DNA from: Bufo bufo
Lineage: Eukaryota > Chordata > Amphibia > Anura > Bufonidae
DNA: 64,000 nt
Direction: 5' to 3'
NCBI RefSeq assembly: GCF_905171765.1
Contig: NC_053392.1
Location: 404,778,565-404,842,564 of the forward strand
Under the pieces are notes generated by a model, which was not told where the DNA came from, did no database searches, and saw nothing but the letters and a program-made list of their open reading frames with translations. A program made the translations under genes and the position numbers. Positions 20,950 to 32,756 of this stretch are shown one piece after another; position 1 is the first letter of the stretch; every line of letters starts with the position of its first letter.

Positions 20950-22450
20950 GTCTGTTGGTACAGTTCATGCCAGTGCTGGCATGTGGAGCTGTAACTATGG
21001 TTAAGGACAATATATGTCCTTTACAGCCCACTGGGTAAATGTGGTTCTGGTCCAGGCATATCAGAAACTTGGCCAGGTGATGGAAATGCAGCCTTCGCGT
21101 TGCAACTGGATTTCTGCACCAATGTCCTCATCTGCCTTCTTATTCTCCATCTTGTTCTCAGCCTCCACTGTAGGCACAGTTTAGAGTGGTCCTTCAGCAT
21201 ACCACCTATGCAAAGCATGTCGTTGTCACGTAGTTCTGCTCCTGGTCAACCTAGGCAAACCGAGTCACACCAGGGATGAACTGCTCCGCGTCATGAACCA
21301 ATAAATAGAATCCTGGCTATCTCCTCACCAACTGAAGAATCAAACCATGGTAACGGGAAGAACATCCTGTCTGTGCTGCATCAGGGAGGGCTGACCCATG
21401 TGCCCTGCATGGAGCACATCTTCATTCTGGTTGTCACCTACTCCCTGAAGTCTTCCACCCAACTGCAAAATGTCAAGGAAACTGTTCATGCACTTCAGCC
21501 ACTCTTACCAAGCAAAACACGCCCTTCTTCAGCTGCAAAGGCAGAATGGTGTTCTCCTACATCGCCCCATACAGGACGTTTCCACACATTAAAACTCCAC
21601 CCTCTACATGTTGGACCGACTGTATGAGCAAAGGAAACCGTGATCAATTTCTTGATGATACAGACAGACACCTGAAGTTAGACAGTGGTAGCTCATGTGT
21701 GACACCTGACGTTTGAGGAGGCCATTTTATTTCTGATTCGCCAGGACTACGGGATGAATAATGTCATTCCAATACTTCATGTCCTGGAAGGGAAGTTAAA
21801 AAAATGGGACTGGTGAGTGCACAGAAGACATGGCACCTACATCTCATAGCCACCTGAGCCCTGTGGAGGCTGAACTGGCACAGGAGGATGAGGAGAAGGA
21901 CAGCTGCATTATCACCATTCGGCAGAGGGGTGACTACTGGTTCTCTACAATGTTTGACTCTCACTACCAGTCAAAAATGGGGGCCTTTTTTCACCTTCTT
22001 AGAGGGATAAAAAACTCAACTACTATCAAGACATCCTTTGTGGTGGTTGGTCACTGTCTACCCTCACCATCACCCATACTCATGAAGGTCTCACTGGGGG
22101 GACCCTCTGAGCTCATGCTCCACTACCATGACTGCTGGAGGGTGTGGAGGCAGAAGCAGCAACAGCTTTATCAGCAGCAACTTAAGTCTTGAATATCTCT
22201 GATGACCACCTTTCTTCACCCTCGTACCACTGTACAGCAGCAGGACATGAAGCAGGACCTTAATCAGGAGGTGGTGGCATATTTGGACTGCATCATGTCA
22301 CATTAGATCCAAACTTGACAGCGAAACTTGAATTGTGGCCGCAAATGATTTTGCCCTGTGCAAGCTTTCCTGATGGACCAGTAGTGTGGCATCAGAGCGG
22401 GTGTTTAGTGCGACGGGGGGCATAGTTACCCCAAAGAGAACTTGCCTTTC
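20950..22450 (+). pseudogene. hAT-2 transposase, catalytic and C-terminal dimerisation segments
   Basis: Pieces in different frames follow hAT order. Near 21373, GGLTHVPCMEHIFILVV matches THIPCLAHVLSLVV of hAT-1. Near 21580, sequence encodes an STLHMLDRLYEQ-like stretch. Near 21930, RGDYWFSTMFDSHY matches ADYWVATLLDPCY. At 22390-22445, SERVFSATGGIVTPKRT is the hATC dimerisation motif. Many frameshifts and stops show this copy is older than hAT-1. Total spread from the N-terminal segment is about 12.9 kb because of nested insertions. Confidence 0.75.
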
Positions 22451-22853
22451 AACCCAAAACTTTTGGGTTGAATCAGTCCTGGATCAGCCAGGATTTCCAG
22501 ACACCGGTGCCTGATACAACAGACTAGATGATTCTGGCAGTATTGAGCTGACTGTAATGTGCTGCGACACCAGAACTTTGTGACAAATGACCCGTTACTT
22601 CTGCCCACGTGATCCTGCCTCTATTCTGATCACTTGCCTGATGCCACATGCCTGATGCCTCTGTCATCTGCCCCTACTGTGATCTGCCCCCATGTTGTGC
22701 TATTACTGCCACTGCTGTTGTCACCCTCTTGCCACTCTGTTCCGGGGCCACCATTGTGACTCTTCATGCTCTGTTATGGGGTCACTAGTGTTGCTGTTTG
22801 CCCATAGTGGAATCACTATTAAATAAAGGCTCCTGTCGTTTTAGCATCCTGAA
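22451..22853. other. hAT-2 3' non-coding sequence, first part
   Basis: A degenerate pattern of CTGCCTGATGCC / CTGCCACTGTTGTC occurs from 22615 to 22800, in the place where hAT-1 carries its 3' minisatellite. No gene is visible. A CA-run microsatellite begins just inside the neighbouring LTR at 22869. Confidence 0.45.
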
Positions 22854-23552
22854 TGTAACGGTCGCGTACACACACACACACACAGGGGGGAGGGAAGTGA
22901 CCACTGCGCTTCACCCTTACCCCTGGCCCTGCCTACTTGCCTCGCGAGTCCTAAAAACAGGGGACAACTGGACGACAATCCCTAGCTTGGACTAAGTGCA
23001 GGGATGACAGACAGACAAACAACAGAACGTGAACGGACCGAGTCAATACCAGGAAAGCTACAAAGTACAAATGGAGCAAGCAGAGAATTGTCAGGAGAAG
23101 CCGGGGTCATAAGTACCAGGAGAGTCGTGTAGTACCAAAGGAGTCAGCAGAGGATCGTCAGGAGGAGGCCGGGGTCAGAATACCAGGAGAGCAGCAAAGT
23201 ACACAAGGAGCAGGCAGAGGATCGTCAGGAATTCAGCAGGAGGTAAGTACGCCAGGAAAGACAATACCACAGGTGGAACCTAAATTAACAGGCAACCTGT
23301 GGCCAGCAGGCTGCCTGTATTTATAGTGGGGAGTGAGGGTCATGTGACGTGGCCAGCGTCACATGACCGACAGACCAACCAGTCGAGCACCGATGATCAC
23401 CTCGGCGCTCAAGGCAGACTTAGGAGCAGGGAGTCACCCAGCTAGTAAAGCCGCCCTGGGAACGAGGTCAAACACAGATCCTCGCTCCCGAAGCTAAGCA
23501 GCAGGTCTGCAGGCTAATGGGGGACCGAGTGCACCTTCGGAACCCCGTTACA
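22854..23552 (-). mobile_element. Solo LTR
   Basis: TGTAACGG at the left and CCGTTACA at the right form the terminal inverted repeat. The 5-bp TSD CTGAA flanks it (22849-22853 and 23553-23557). No internal region or second LTR is present, so LTR-LTR recombination is inferred. TATAAATA on the minus strand (complement of 23318-23325) suggests minus orientation. Inside, a 60-70-bp subunit (AGTACAAATGGAGCAAGCAG, GTACCAGGAGAG) repeats about three times between 23060 and 23240. The LTR has no clear identity to the gypsy-1, -2 or -3 LTRs. Confidence 0.85.
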
Positions 23553-23557
23553 CTGAA

Positions 23558-23765
23558 GGCCTCTATTACGCGGTCAGTATTTTGCATCAGGATTTGATCA
23601 TGATTTGGAAGGCAAAAGCAGGAGTAGGTCCGAAACACAGAAGATATGCAAATATTTCCATCACATGTTATCTCTGTTTTGGGCCCAGTTTTGGTTTTGC
23701 CCTACCAATACTGATCAAATACTGATGAAAAAAACTGACCATATACTGACCGTGTGATAGAGGCC
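23558..23765. mobile_element. Short MITE
   Basis: GGCCTCTATTACGCGGTCAG at the left pairs with CTGACCGTGTGATAGAGGCC at the right (ends at 23765), allowing one bulge and two mismatches. The inside repeats ACTGATCAAATACTGA. No TSD could be fixed because the solo LTR inserted right beside its left end. Confidence 0.65.
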
Positions 23766-23860
23766 ATTAAAGTCCGGCATGTAGGACTTTTATTCCATCT
23801 GAATAAAGCCGATTTCAGACGCAAATGGCCAAAACTCATGCAAATTGAGCGTAAATACTC

Positions 23861-23985
23861 TTTCACACAGTCAGTCTTTTGCATCAGGATTTGGAAGCCA
23901 AAAGCAGGAATGGGTCCAAGGATCTACTCCTGTTTTTGGCCTTACCAATACTGGTCAAATGCTGACCAAATACTGACGGTGTGAA
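23861..23985. repeat. Related MITE fragment
   Basis: TTTCACACAGTCAGTC at the left and CTGACGGTGTGAA at the right flank an inside that matches the neighbouring MITE (TTTTGCATCAGGATTTGGAAG; CCAATACTGGTCAAATGCTG). A second, diverged or nested copy of the same family. Confidence 0.55.
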
Positions 23986-24852
23986 GGTGGGTGTTCAAAT
24001 TACAGGATCCACTTTTTTGGGCCTGTTCTTCTGGCAGATCAGTAGAATGGAAAAATAAACAGTGATATGAACATAGACTTACTGCTAACACCCTCCCCAC
24101 TGTCATGGGGCCACTACTTGAATTTTGGGCCACTGCGCGGTTAAGTGCACGCCAATAAATTAGACATGACACTAACATTTACTTGTGACGCCAAGATTTA
24201 CCTATGAGGAAAATTCAAGAGCCAAGCCTACTCTCAGATTAGGTATTATGAATATATCTGCACCTGTTCTGTGGGTTTGACCTACACCTGCTTTGGGATA
24301 ATTACTGACCAAATAAGTAAAGTGTGAACTAAGCCTAATAATAATACGTACAGTCATTTTATGTCTAACAGAAGGGATTCAAACACGTCTCCACTGCCAC
24401 AACATGAATTAAACGAACTTTTTTTTTCACCACTACTTTATTGGTGCTGCCTCCATGTCCTTATTTTGCTTTACTAAAGAATCATTGGGACACCTGCAGG
24501 GGCACACAGCATTTTTTTTTTTTGCTTTACTGAAGGATGCTGTATGCTTTTTTTTGTTTAGCTAGGAATGTTGGTGGCCTGCACAATGATGCACACATCC
24601 ATATACTGTATATAACCTGCCTGTCATTCAGGTGCCCAGTAACTGTTTCTCTACCAGAAAGGACTAGCTATGCATGTTTCTGCACTGCACAGTGATGTAC
24701 ACCAGGATACATTCTCCCTGAAGTTTAACTGCAGGCCGGGATAGACCTGATATAATGAGCTTTGTGACTAATTAATTCGGATCAAATCAAATTTTTGGGA
24801 AAAATTTGTCGAAGAGATCAAATTCTATTTTTTAAAGCTTTGCTCATCTCTA
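23986..24852. other. hAT-2 3' non-coding sequence and right terminus
   Basis: AT-rich sequence with no recognisable gene. The last 85 bp (from TTAATTCGGATCAAATC) resemble, in complement, the hAT-2 left end and close with GCTCATCTCTA at the GTAATAAT duplication. T-runs near 24420 and 24515 might be tails of unidentified inserts. Confidence 0.5.
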
Positions 24853-24902
24853 GTAATAATTTTAAAGGTTATAGTTAATAAAATTTCTGGAGATATCATT
24901 GT

Positions 24903-25030
24903 CATTGAAATGAATGGGCCTGGATTCAGTGCGGGCACAATGTGTTCGCATCACGCATTGCACCCACGTGGAAAACTCGCTTCAGACGAGCGAGTTTTCC
25001 GCACTGAATCCGGGCCCATTCATTTCAATG
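24903..25030. repeat. Palindromic MITE-like repeat
   Basis: CATTGAAATGAATGGGCC at 24903 pairs with GGGCCCATTCATTTCAATG ending at 25030. GGATTCAGTGCGG pairs with CCGCACTGAATCC. An inner perfect hairpin has arms GGAAAACTCGC and GCGAGTTTTCC (24970-25000). No coding sequence. Confidence 0.75.
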
Positions 25031-25280
25031 TACATGTGCGTTGGTTTTCACAAATCATGTAAAGTTCGGGTTCGTACTAAACTTTAGGATTTTTGGACCC
25101 CGGACCCAAACATTTCCGTAAAAGTTTGGGTTCGGTGTTCGGCGCTTTCTTGGCGCTTTTTGAAAGGCTGCAGAGCAGCCAATCAACAAGCGGTTAACTG
25201 TCTGACCTTAGAAGCCATCCCAGCCATGCCTACTAATGGCATGGCTGGTGATTGGCCAGAACAGCATGTGAGCCAGGCTC

Positions 25281-25288
25281 TATATAAG
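25281..25288 (+). promoter_or_regulatory. Candidate TATA box of hAT-1
   Basis: TATATAAG follows AGCCAATCA (CCAAT-like, near 25177) and GGCTC. It is about 3.8 kb before the transposase start, so transcription through the minisatellites, perhaps with splicing, would be required. Similar architecture exists in hAT-2. Confidence 0.6.
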
Positions 25289-25554
25289 CTTGAGTCACGT
25301 AGCGCTGCACGTCACTCTGCTGTTACAAGTGTAGGGAGAGGATGCTGCTGGACTTGTGATTTCAGGGAGAGAATAGGAGAGAATCTAACTCAGCAATCTA
25401 CAGAGAAATAGTTGTGTGGGTGCAGGGCACAATCGTTTTACACTGCCCTGAGGCCATTGACAAAAAAAAAACTTTTACTGTATATTTCTGTTAGTTAGGT
25501 AGGCGGCGGCCATTTTATGCAAGCTCAGTGCACCAGCACTGCATCTGAGCTTTT

Positions 25555-26070
25555 GGGACATTGCAAATCACCATTTTTTTTTTGCAAACTACAACATCTG
25601 GATTAGTCAGTGTGCAATTTAAGGTAGAAATACACCCATAATTTTCTGGGGTTTTAAAAACACACTTTTTTGCCAAAAAACTGTAATTTCCTGATCTGCA
25701 AGTGTTAAATTTAAGTTTAATTTATACAGCTTTCATCTTCTGTTACCAAAAAAACTCTTTTTTGGCAATCTACAACATCTGGATTAGTCAGTGTGCAATT
25801 TAAGCTAGAAATACACCCATCATTTTCTGGGGTTTGAAAAACACACTTTTTTGTCAAAAAACTGTATTTTCCTGATCTGCAAGTGTTAAATTCAAGTTTA
25901 ATATATACAGCTTTCATCTTCTGTTACCAAAAAAACTCTTTTTTGGCAATCTACAACATCTGGATTAGTCAGTGTGCAATTTAAGCTAGAAATACACCTA
26001 TCATTTTCTGGGGTTTGAAAAACACTATTTTTTTCCAAAAAACACTATTCTCAGGCCTTGCAGCATTAGC
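25555..26070. repeat. 182-bp tandem repeat, about three copies
   Basis: CTACAACATCTGGATTAGTC recurs at about 25588, 25770 and 25952, followed each time by GTGCAATTTAAG and AATACACCCAT. Copies differ by a few bases. The longer frames on either strand are shadows. Confidence 0.88.
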
Positions 26071-26189
26071 ATGTGTAAAATTACAGGCTTATATACTGCT
26101 GTCAAATACAGTTGTTAAACAAACACTCGTTTGGGCACAAAAAATTTAGTTGGCAGCCTTTGATGCAGATGTCATTGTGAGATACACCC

Positions 26190-29045
26190 TTAATACATTT
26201 TATTTATATTCAGAGATTTTAAATACCGCCATTTGGTGCACCAATTTTGAATTCAGGCCTACACTGGTTCAGGCCGTGTGAGATACATCCTCTACCTACA
26301 GGGGTTTGATTCAGGCATTTGAAATACAGCCATTTTGGGCAAAGCAATATTTAATTTAGGCCTACACTGGTATAAGCCCTGTGAGATACACCCCCTACAT
26401 ACAGGGGTTTGATTCAGGCATTTGAAATACAGCCATTTGAAATACATCCATTTTGTGCAAAGAAATATTTAATTTAGGCCTACACTGGTTCAGGCCATGT
26501 GAGATACACCCTCTACATACAGGGGTTTGATTCAGGCATTTGAAATACAGCCATTTGAAATTCAGCCATTTTGTGCACAGAAATATTTAATTTAGGCCTA
26601 CACTGGTTCAGGCCCTGTGAGATACATACTCTACATACAAGGGTTTGATTCAGGCATTTGAAATGCAGCCATTTGAAATACAGCCTTGTTGGGCAAAGAA
26701 ATATTTAATTCAGGCCTACACTGGTGCAGACCATGTGAGATACACCCTCTACATGCAGGGGTTTGATTCAGGCATTTGAAATACAGCCATTTTGTGCAAA
26801 GAAATCTTAAATTCAGGCCCACACTGGTTCAGGCCGTGTGAGATACACCCTCTACATACAGGGGTTTGATTCAGGCATTTGAAATACAGCCATTTGTAAT
26901 ACAGCCATTTTGGGCAAAGAAATATTTAATTTAGGCCCACACTGGTTCAGGCCATGTGAGATACACCCTCTACATACAGGGGTTTGATTCAGGAATTTGA
27001 AATACAGCCATTTGAAATACAGCCATTTGAAATACAGCCATTCATTTGAAATACAGCCATTTTGGGCAAATAAATATTTAATACAGGCCTACACTGGTTC
27101 AGACCGTATGAGATACACCCTCTACATACAGGGGTTTAATTCAGGCATTTGAAATACAGCCATTTGAAATACAGCCATTTTGTGCAAAGAAATATTTAAT
27201 TTAGGCCTACACTGGTTCAGGCCGTGTGAGATACTCCCTCTACATACAGGGGTTTGATTCAGGTATTTAAAATACAGCCATTTGAAATACAGCCATTTTG
27301 TGCAAAGAAATATTTAATTCAGGCCTACACTGTTTCAAGCCGTGTGAGATACACCCTCTACATACAGGGGTTTGATTCAGGCATTTTAAATACAGCCATT
27401 TTGTGCAAAGAAATATTTAATTTAGGCCTACACTGGTTCAGGCCCTGTGAGATACACCCTCTACATACAGGGGTTTGATTCAGGCATTTGAAATACAGCC
27501 ATTTTGGGCAAAGAAATATTTAATTTAGGCCTACACTGGTTCAGGCCCTGTGAGATACACCCTCTACATACAGGGGTTTGATTCAGGCATTTGAAATACA
27601 GCCATTTTGTGAAAATAAATATTTAATTTAGGCCTACACTGGTTCAGGCCGTGTGAGATACACCCTCTACATACAGAGATTTGATTCAGGCATTTGAAAT
27701 ACAGCCATTTGAAATACAGCCTTGTTGGGCAAAGAAATATTTTATTCAGGCCTACACTGGTTCACACCGTGTGAGATACACCCTCTACATACAGGGGTTT
27801 GATTCAGGCATTTGAAATACAGCCATTTGAAATACAAACATTTTTTCCAAAGAAATCTTTAATTCAGGCCTACACTGGTTCAGGCCGTGTGAGATACACC
27901 CTCTACATACAGGGGTTTGATTCAGGCATTTGAAATATAGCCATTTTGTGCAAAGAAATATTTGATTTAGGCCTACATTGGTTCAGGCACTGTGAGATGC
28001 ACCCTCTACATACAGGGGTTTGATTCAGGCATTTGAAAAATACAGCCATTTGAAATACAGCCATTTTGTGCAAAGAAATCTTTAATTCAGGCCTACACTG
28101 GTTCAGGCCCTGTGAGATACACCCTCTACATACAGGGGTTTGATTCAGGCATTTGAAATACAGCCATTTGAAATACAGCCTTGTTGGGCAAAGAAATATT
28201 TAATTCAGGCCTACACTGGTTCAGGCCGTGTGAGATACACCCTCTACATACAGAGGTTTGATTCAGGCATTTGAAATACAGCCATTTTGTGCAAAGAAAT
28301 ATTTGATTTAGGCCTACATTGGTTCAGGCACTGAGAGATACACCCTCTACATACAGGGGTTTGATTCAGGCATTTGAAAAATACAGCCATTTGAAATACA
28401 GCCATTTTGTGCAAAGAAATCTTTAATTCAGGCCTTCACTGGTTCAGGCCCTGTGAGATACATCCTCTACATACAGGGGTTTGATTCGGGCATTTGAAAT
28501 ACAGCCAATCGAAATACAGCCTTGTTGGGCAAAGAAATATTTAATTCAGGCCTACACTGGTTCAGACCATGTGAGATACACCCTCTACATACAGGTGTTT
28601 GATTCAGGCATTTGAAATACAGCCATTTGAAATACAGCCATTTTGGGCAAAGAAATATTGAATTCAGGCCTACACTGGTTCAGGCCGTGTGAGATACACC
28701 CTCTACATACAGGGGTTTGATTCAGGCATTTGAAATACAGCCATTTTGTGACAATAAATATTTAATTTATGCCTACACTGGTTCAGGCCCTGTGAGATAC
28801 ACCCTCTACATACAGGGGTTTGATTCAGGCATTTGAAATACAGGCATTTGAAATACAGCCATTTTGTTCAAAGAAATATTTAATTTAGGCCTACACTGGT
28901 TCAGGCCCTGTGAGATACACCCTCTACATACAGTGGTTTGATTCAGACATTTGAAATACAGCCATTTTGGGCAAATACATTTTTAATTTAGGCCTCGTCT
29001 GGTTCAGGCCGTGTGAGATACACCCTTTACATACTGTCGTTCTAT
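26190..29045. repeat. Large 100-125-bp minisatellite, about 25 copies
   Basis: The unit contains GAGATACACCCTCTACATAC, GGGGTTTGATTCAGGCATTT, GAAATACAGCCATTTTG and TTTAGGCCTACACTGGTTCA. Unit length varies because a 15-bp inner piece (CATTTGAAATACAGC) is present once, twice or more times (three extra near 27000). Two alternating inner variants (TTTTGTGCAAAG and CTTGTTGGGCAAAG) suggest higher-order repeats. It lies between the hAT-1 promoter and CDS. Confidence 0.95.
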
Positions 29046-29096
29046 TCTACTAATAATGAAACACCCATTTAGGGCAAGATCCTAATTTCGAAAAAT

Positions 29097-32000
29097 ATGA
29101 GGAGAGCGTCAAATAAGGGACGTAGCCCAGGTCGTGGTGCTGCTGGTGGAGCTCCTGTTGCAGGCAGAGGACGTGGTCGATCTGTGCCAGCTACACGCAC
29201 AAGTGAAACACCTTCCTCAGGTGCGAGTAGGCGACTGAACCTGCAGCGGTATTTGGTTGGGCCTAATGTGGCTCTACGAATCAGGAGGCCTGAACAAGTA
29301 CAGGCAATAGTAGATTGGGTTGCTGACAGTGGATCCAGTTCCTTCACATTGTCTCCCACCCAGTCTCCTGCTGAAAGACCACAGTTGGTCCCTGCAGCCG
29401 ATGTCCCTCAGTGTTTTACCTCAACTCCTTGCAAATCAGCCAAGCAGTCTGAGCCCCAAGTCATGCAGCAGTCTCTTCTGCTTTTTGATGACTCTGTTAG
29501 CAGGGTTTCCCAGGGCCATCCACCTAGCCCTGCCCCAGAAGTGGAAGAGATGAGTACATGGGAGGACCATCGCAGCACGTCTTGGATGATGATGAAAAAC
29601 AGGTGCCAACTGCTGGGGCTTTCGAAAGTGTGCAGACCGACAAGGAAGGCAGGGGTGAAGATTGGGTGGAAGATGATGTGGAGGACGATGAGGTCCTCGA
29701 CCCCACATGGAATCAAGGTCATGCGAGTGACCTATGTAGTTCGGAGGAAGAGGCGGTGGTCGCACAGAGCCACCAGCACAGCAGAAGAGGGATCAGGGTG
29801 CAAAGGCGGAGCGGCCGTCCTCTAGACAGTACGCCTACTACTGCCCACCGCAGCAAGGGACCGAGCACACTAAAGCCAGCTCCAAGGAGTTCCCTGGCTT
29901 GGCAGTTCTTCAGACAATGTGCTGACGACAAGACACGAGTGGTTTGCACGCTGTGCAATCAGAGCCTGAAGCGAGGCATAAACGTTCTCAACCTGAGCAC
30001 AACCTGCTTGACCAGGCATTTAAGTGCAAAGCACGAGCTGCAGTGGAGTAGACACCTCAAAAACCAAGAAAGGTCTCTGGCTCCTCCTGCTTCATCTTCT
30101 GCTGCAGTCTCGGCCTCTTCATTCACCTCTGGAGTGACAGTGCCACCTGCCACCCCGCAAACAGAGGATCTGCCAGCAACACCAACACCTGGGTCACCAA
30201 GTATCTCCACAATGTCCCACAGAAGCGTTCAGCTCTCCATCTCCCAAACGCTGGAGAGGAAGAGGAATTCCCCCCCTACCCACCCGCGATCCCTAGCCCT
30301 GAATACCAGCAATTCTAAATTACTGGCTTTTGAAATGCTGTCATTCCGTCTGGTGGAGTCTGATAGTTTTAAAGGCCTTATGGCGGTGGCTGTCCCACAG
30401 TCCATCGTGCCCAGCTGCAACTACTTTTCCAGGTGAGCCATCCCTTCTCTTCACAACCAAGTAGGGGACAAAATCAGGTGTGCACTGTGCAACGCCATCT
30501 GTGGCAAGCTGCACCTGACTACGGATACGTGGACCAGTAAGCCCGGTCAGGGACGTTATATCTCCATAACAGCACACTGGGTAAATGCAGTGGCGGCTGG
30601 GCCTGAGGCGGATAGCAGTTTGGCGCATGTCCTTCCACCACCGAGGATTGCAGGGCGCTTCAGTTTGCCTCTTGTTGCTTCCTTCTCCTACTCTGCTTCC
30701 TCATCATCTACCAGCTCCTCATCTGGTCAGCGTAACACCTTCACCATCAACTTCAGCACAGCCAGGGGTAAACGACAGCAGGCAGTTTTAAAACTGATCT
30801 GTTTGGGGGACAAACCCCACACCGCGCAGGAGCTGTGGACTGGCCTTGAACAACAGACCGATGAGTGGTTTGTGCCAGTCCACCTCAAGCCCGGCCTGGT
30901 GGTGTGCAATAATGGGTGAAATCTCGTAGCAGCTCTGGGACTAGCCGGTTTGACGCACATCCCTTGCCTGGCGCATGTGCTGAGTTTGGTGGTGCAGAGA
31001 TTCCTTAAAAATTACCCTGATATGTCAGAGCTGCTGCATAAAGTGCGGGCCGTCTGTGCTCGCTTTCGGCGTTCTCACCCTGCTGCTGCTCGCCTGTCAG
31101 CGCTGCAGCGTAACTTCGGCCCTACCGCTCACTACCTCATATGCGACGTGCCCACAAGGTGGAACTCCACCTTGCACATGCTGTCCAGACTGTGCGAGCA
31201 GCAGCAGGCGATAGTGGAGTTTCTGCTGCAGCACGTACGGGTAAGTCGCTCGGCGGAACAGCACCACTTCACCACCAATGACTGGGCCTCCATGCGAGAC
31301 CTGTGTTCCTTGTTGCGCTGTTTTGAGTACTCCACCATCATGGCCAGTGCCGATAACCCGTTCTCAGCGTTACTATCCCACTTCTATGCCTCCTTGAAAA
31401 AATGCTCCTGGCAATGATGGAAGAGGATGTGGCACAGGAGGAGGAGGAGAAAGAGGGATCATTTCGTAGGGTTTCCGGCCAGTCATTCACAAGTGGCTCC
31501 GAGGATGGGTTCCTGCACCCACAAACCCAAAGTACACAATTGTCCAGCCAGGGCACAGTTCTGGAGGATAAGAAGGTGGAGGATGAGGAGTAGGAAATGA
31601 AGGAGGAGGAACCATGTTCACAGCAGGGTGGCACACAGACTAGCTCATGGCCATCACTGGTGCGTGGATAGAGGGATACAGAGGACACAGACGATACACC
31701 TCCCACAGAGGACAGCTTTTCGTTGCCTCTGGGCAGCCTGGCACACAAGAGCGATTACATGCTGCAGTGTCTCCGCAACGACCACCGAGTTGCCCACATT
31801 CTAACTTGTGCTGATTACTGGGTGGCCACGCTGCTGGATCCCTGTTACAAGGACAACGTACCATCCTTAATTCCGTCACTGGAGCGTGATCGTAAGATGC
31901 GTGAGTACAAGCGCACGCTGGTAGACGCGCTGCTGGTGGCATTTCCACTTGACAGCGGGGGCACAGTGGAAGCACAAGGCAGGGTTAGCATGGCCGAAAT

Positions 32001-32339
32001 GTGGAAATCTTTGTCAGCACGCCACAACAACTAGCACCACCAGCTGATATGGAACCTCTGAGCAGGAGGCAGCATTTCACCAACATGGTGGAGCAGTATG
32101 TGTGCACACGCCTACACGTACTGAATGACGGATCTGCCCCCTTCAACTTCTGAGTCTCCAAATTGGGCACATGGCCTGAACTTGCCCTTTACGCCTTGGA
32201 GGTGCTGGCCTGCCCTGCAGCCAGAGTATTATCTGAACATGTGTTTAGCACTACAGGGGGCATCATCACACACAAGCGCAGCCGCCTGTCCACAGCCAAT
32301 GTGGACAAGCTCACGTTCATTAAAATGAACCAGGCATGA
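29097..32339 (+). pseudogene. hAT-1 transposase (BED finger type), lightly damaged
   Basis: The start at 29097 gives MRRASNKGRSPGRG, an Arg/Gly-rich basic tail. A shift near 29550 enters the frame with the acidic stretch WVEDDVEDDEVLDPTW and the BED finger VVCTLCNQSLKRG...CLTRHLSAKHELQW. Stops at 30436 and near 30919 are in that same frame. Downstream come LHLTTDTWTSKPGQGRYISI (first catalytic Asp region), THIPCLAHVLSLVVQRFL and DVPTRWNSTLHMLSRL (the CxxH and RW motifs). A shift after 31417 leads to ADYWVATLLDPCYKD. The hATC end, SEHVFSTTGGIITHKRSR, is in another frame, with stop at 32337-32339. The protein would excise and insert the element as a dimer. Confidence 0.88.
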
Positions 32340-32756
32340 ATCCCTCAGGACTTGTCCGTCCCTTGTCCAGAATAGACATGTATACCGGCACTAACCAGCC
32401 ATTGTTATACTGCAGCGCGATTGCTCATGTTTGTATTTTGGATATTTCAAACTCTTTTGGAGTGTACCTTAATTTTTAAAAATTTTATTAAACCCAAAAA
32501 CCAGTGTTGGCTATCTCGTACTCCTCCACTGCCGCTTTCACCTACTCCGCTACGTCCACCGCCTCCTCAAACTACTACTCCATATGGAACTCCACCTTAT
32601 AAATCAATATTTTTTATTTTTTATTGTACATGTTTTATTTTATATCATTTCACTTATTTGTCATTTACATTTTTGGGTGAAATTCACCAATTTTTGGGTG
32701 TGATGTACCACTGCTATACCTAGTAGGCCAGTTCAAAAAAAAATTGTCAGTTACAT
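32340..32756. other. hAT-1 3' UTR, with start of the 3' minisatellite
   Basis: T/A-rich tract and a pyrimidine-rich block (CCTCCACTGCCGC, CCACCGCCTCCTCAAAC), then the first minisatellite unit near 32670 (ATTCACCAATTTTTGGGTG, GTACCACTGCTATACCTAG). It is truncated by gypsy-1. The same order recurs at 50460-50640. Confidence 0.7.

Larger units (their letters stand above)
8135..24852 (+). mobile_element. hAT transposon (hAT-2), full span with nested insertions
   Basis: An 8-bp duplication GTAATAAT flanks it (8127-8134 and 24853-24860), the TSD length diagnostic of hAT. The ends form an imperfect inverted repeat: AAGTGTTGAGTGAC on the left, and GCTCATCTCTA on the right, whose complement reads TAGAGATGAGC. 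The same CR1 sequence appears to run on across the insertion. Inside are a promoter with TATA box, a 5' minisatellite, a scattered transposase pseudogene, a Harbinger-like MITE, a PLE with a Tc1, gypsy-2 and a solo LTR. Confidence 0.85.

Noticed and set aside
29408..29765. Frames of 100 or more codons antisense to hAT-1
   Set aside because: They are low-complexity mirrors of the acidic, Ser/Pro-rich linker of the transposase.
30426..30436. CAGGTGAGCC as an exon/intron boundary in hAT-1
   Set aside because: The protein continues in the same frame directly after the TGA with conserved hAT residues, so a decayed codon is simpler than an intron.
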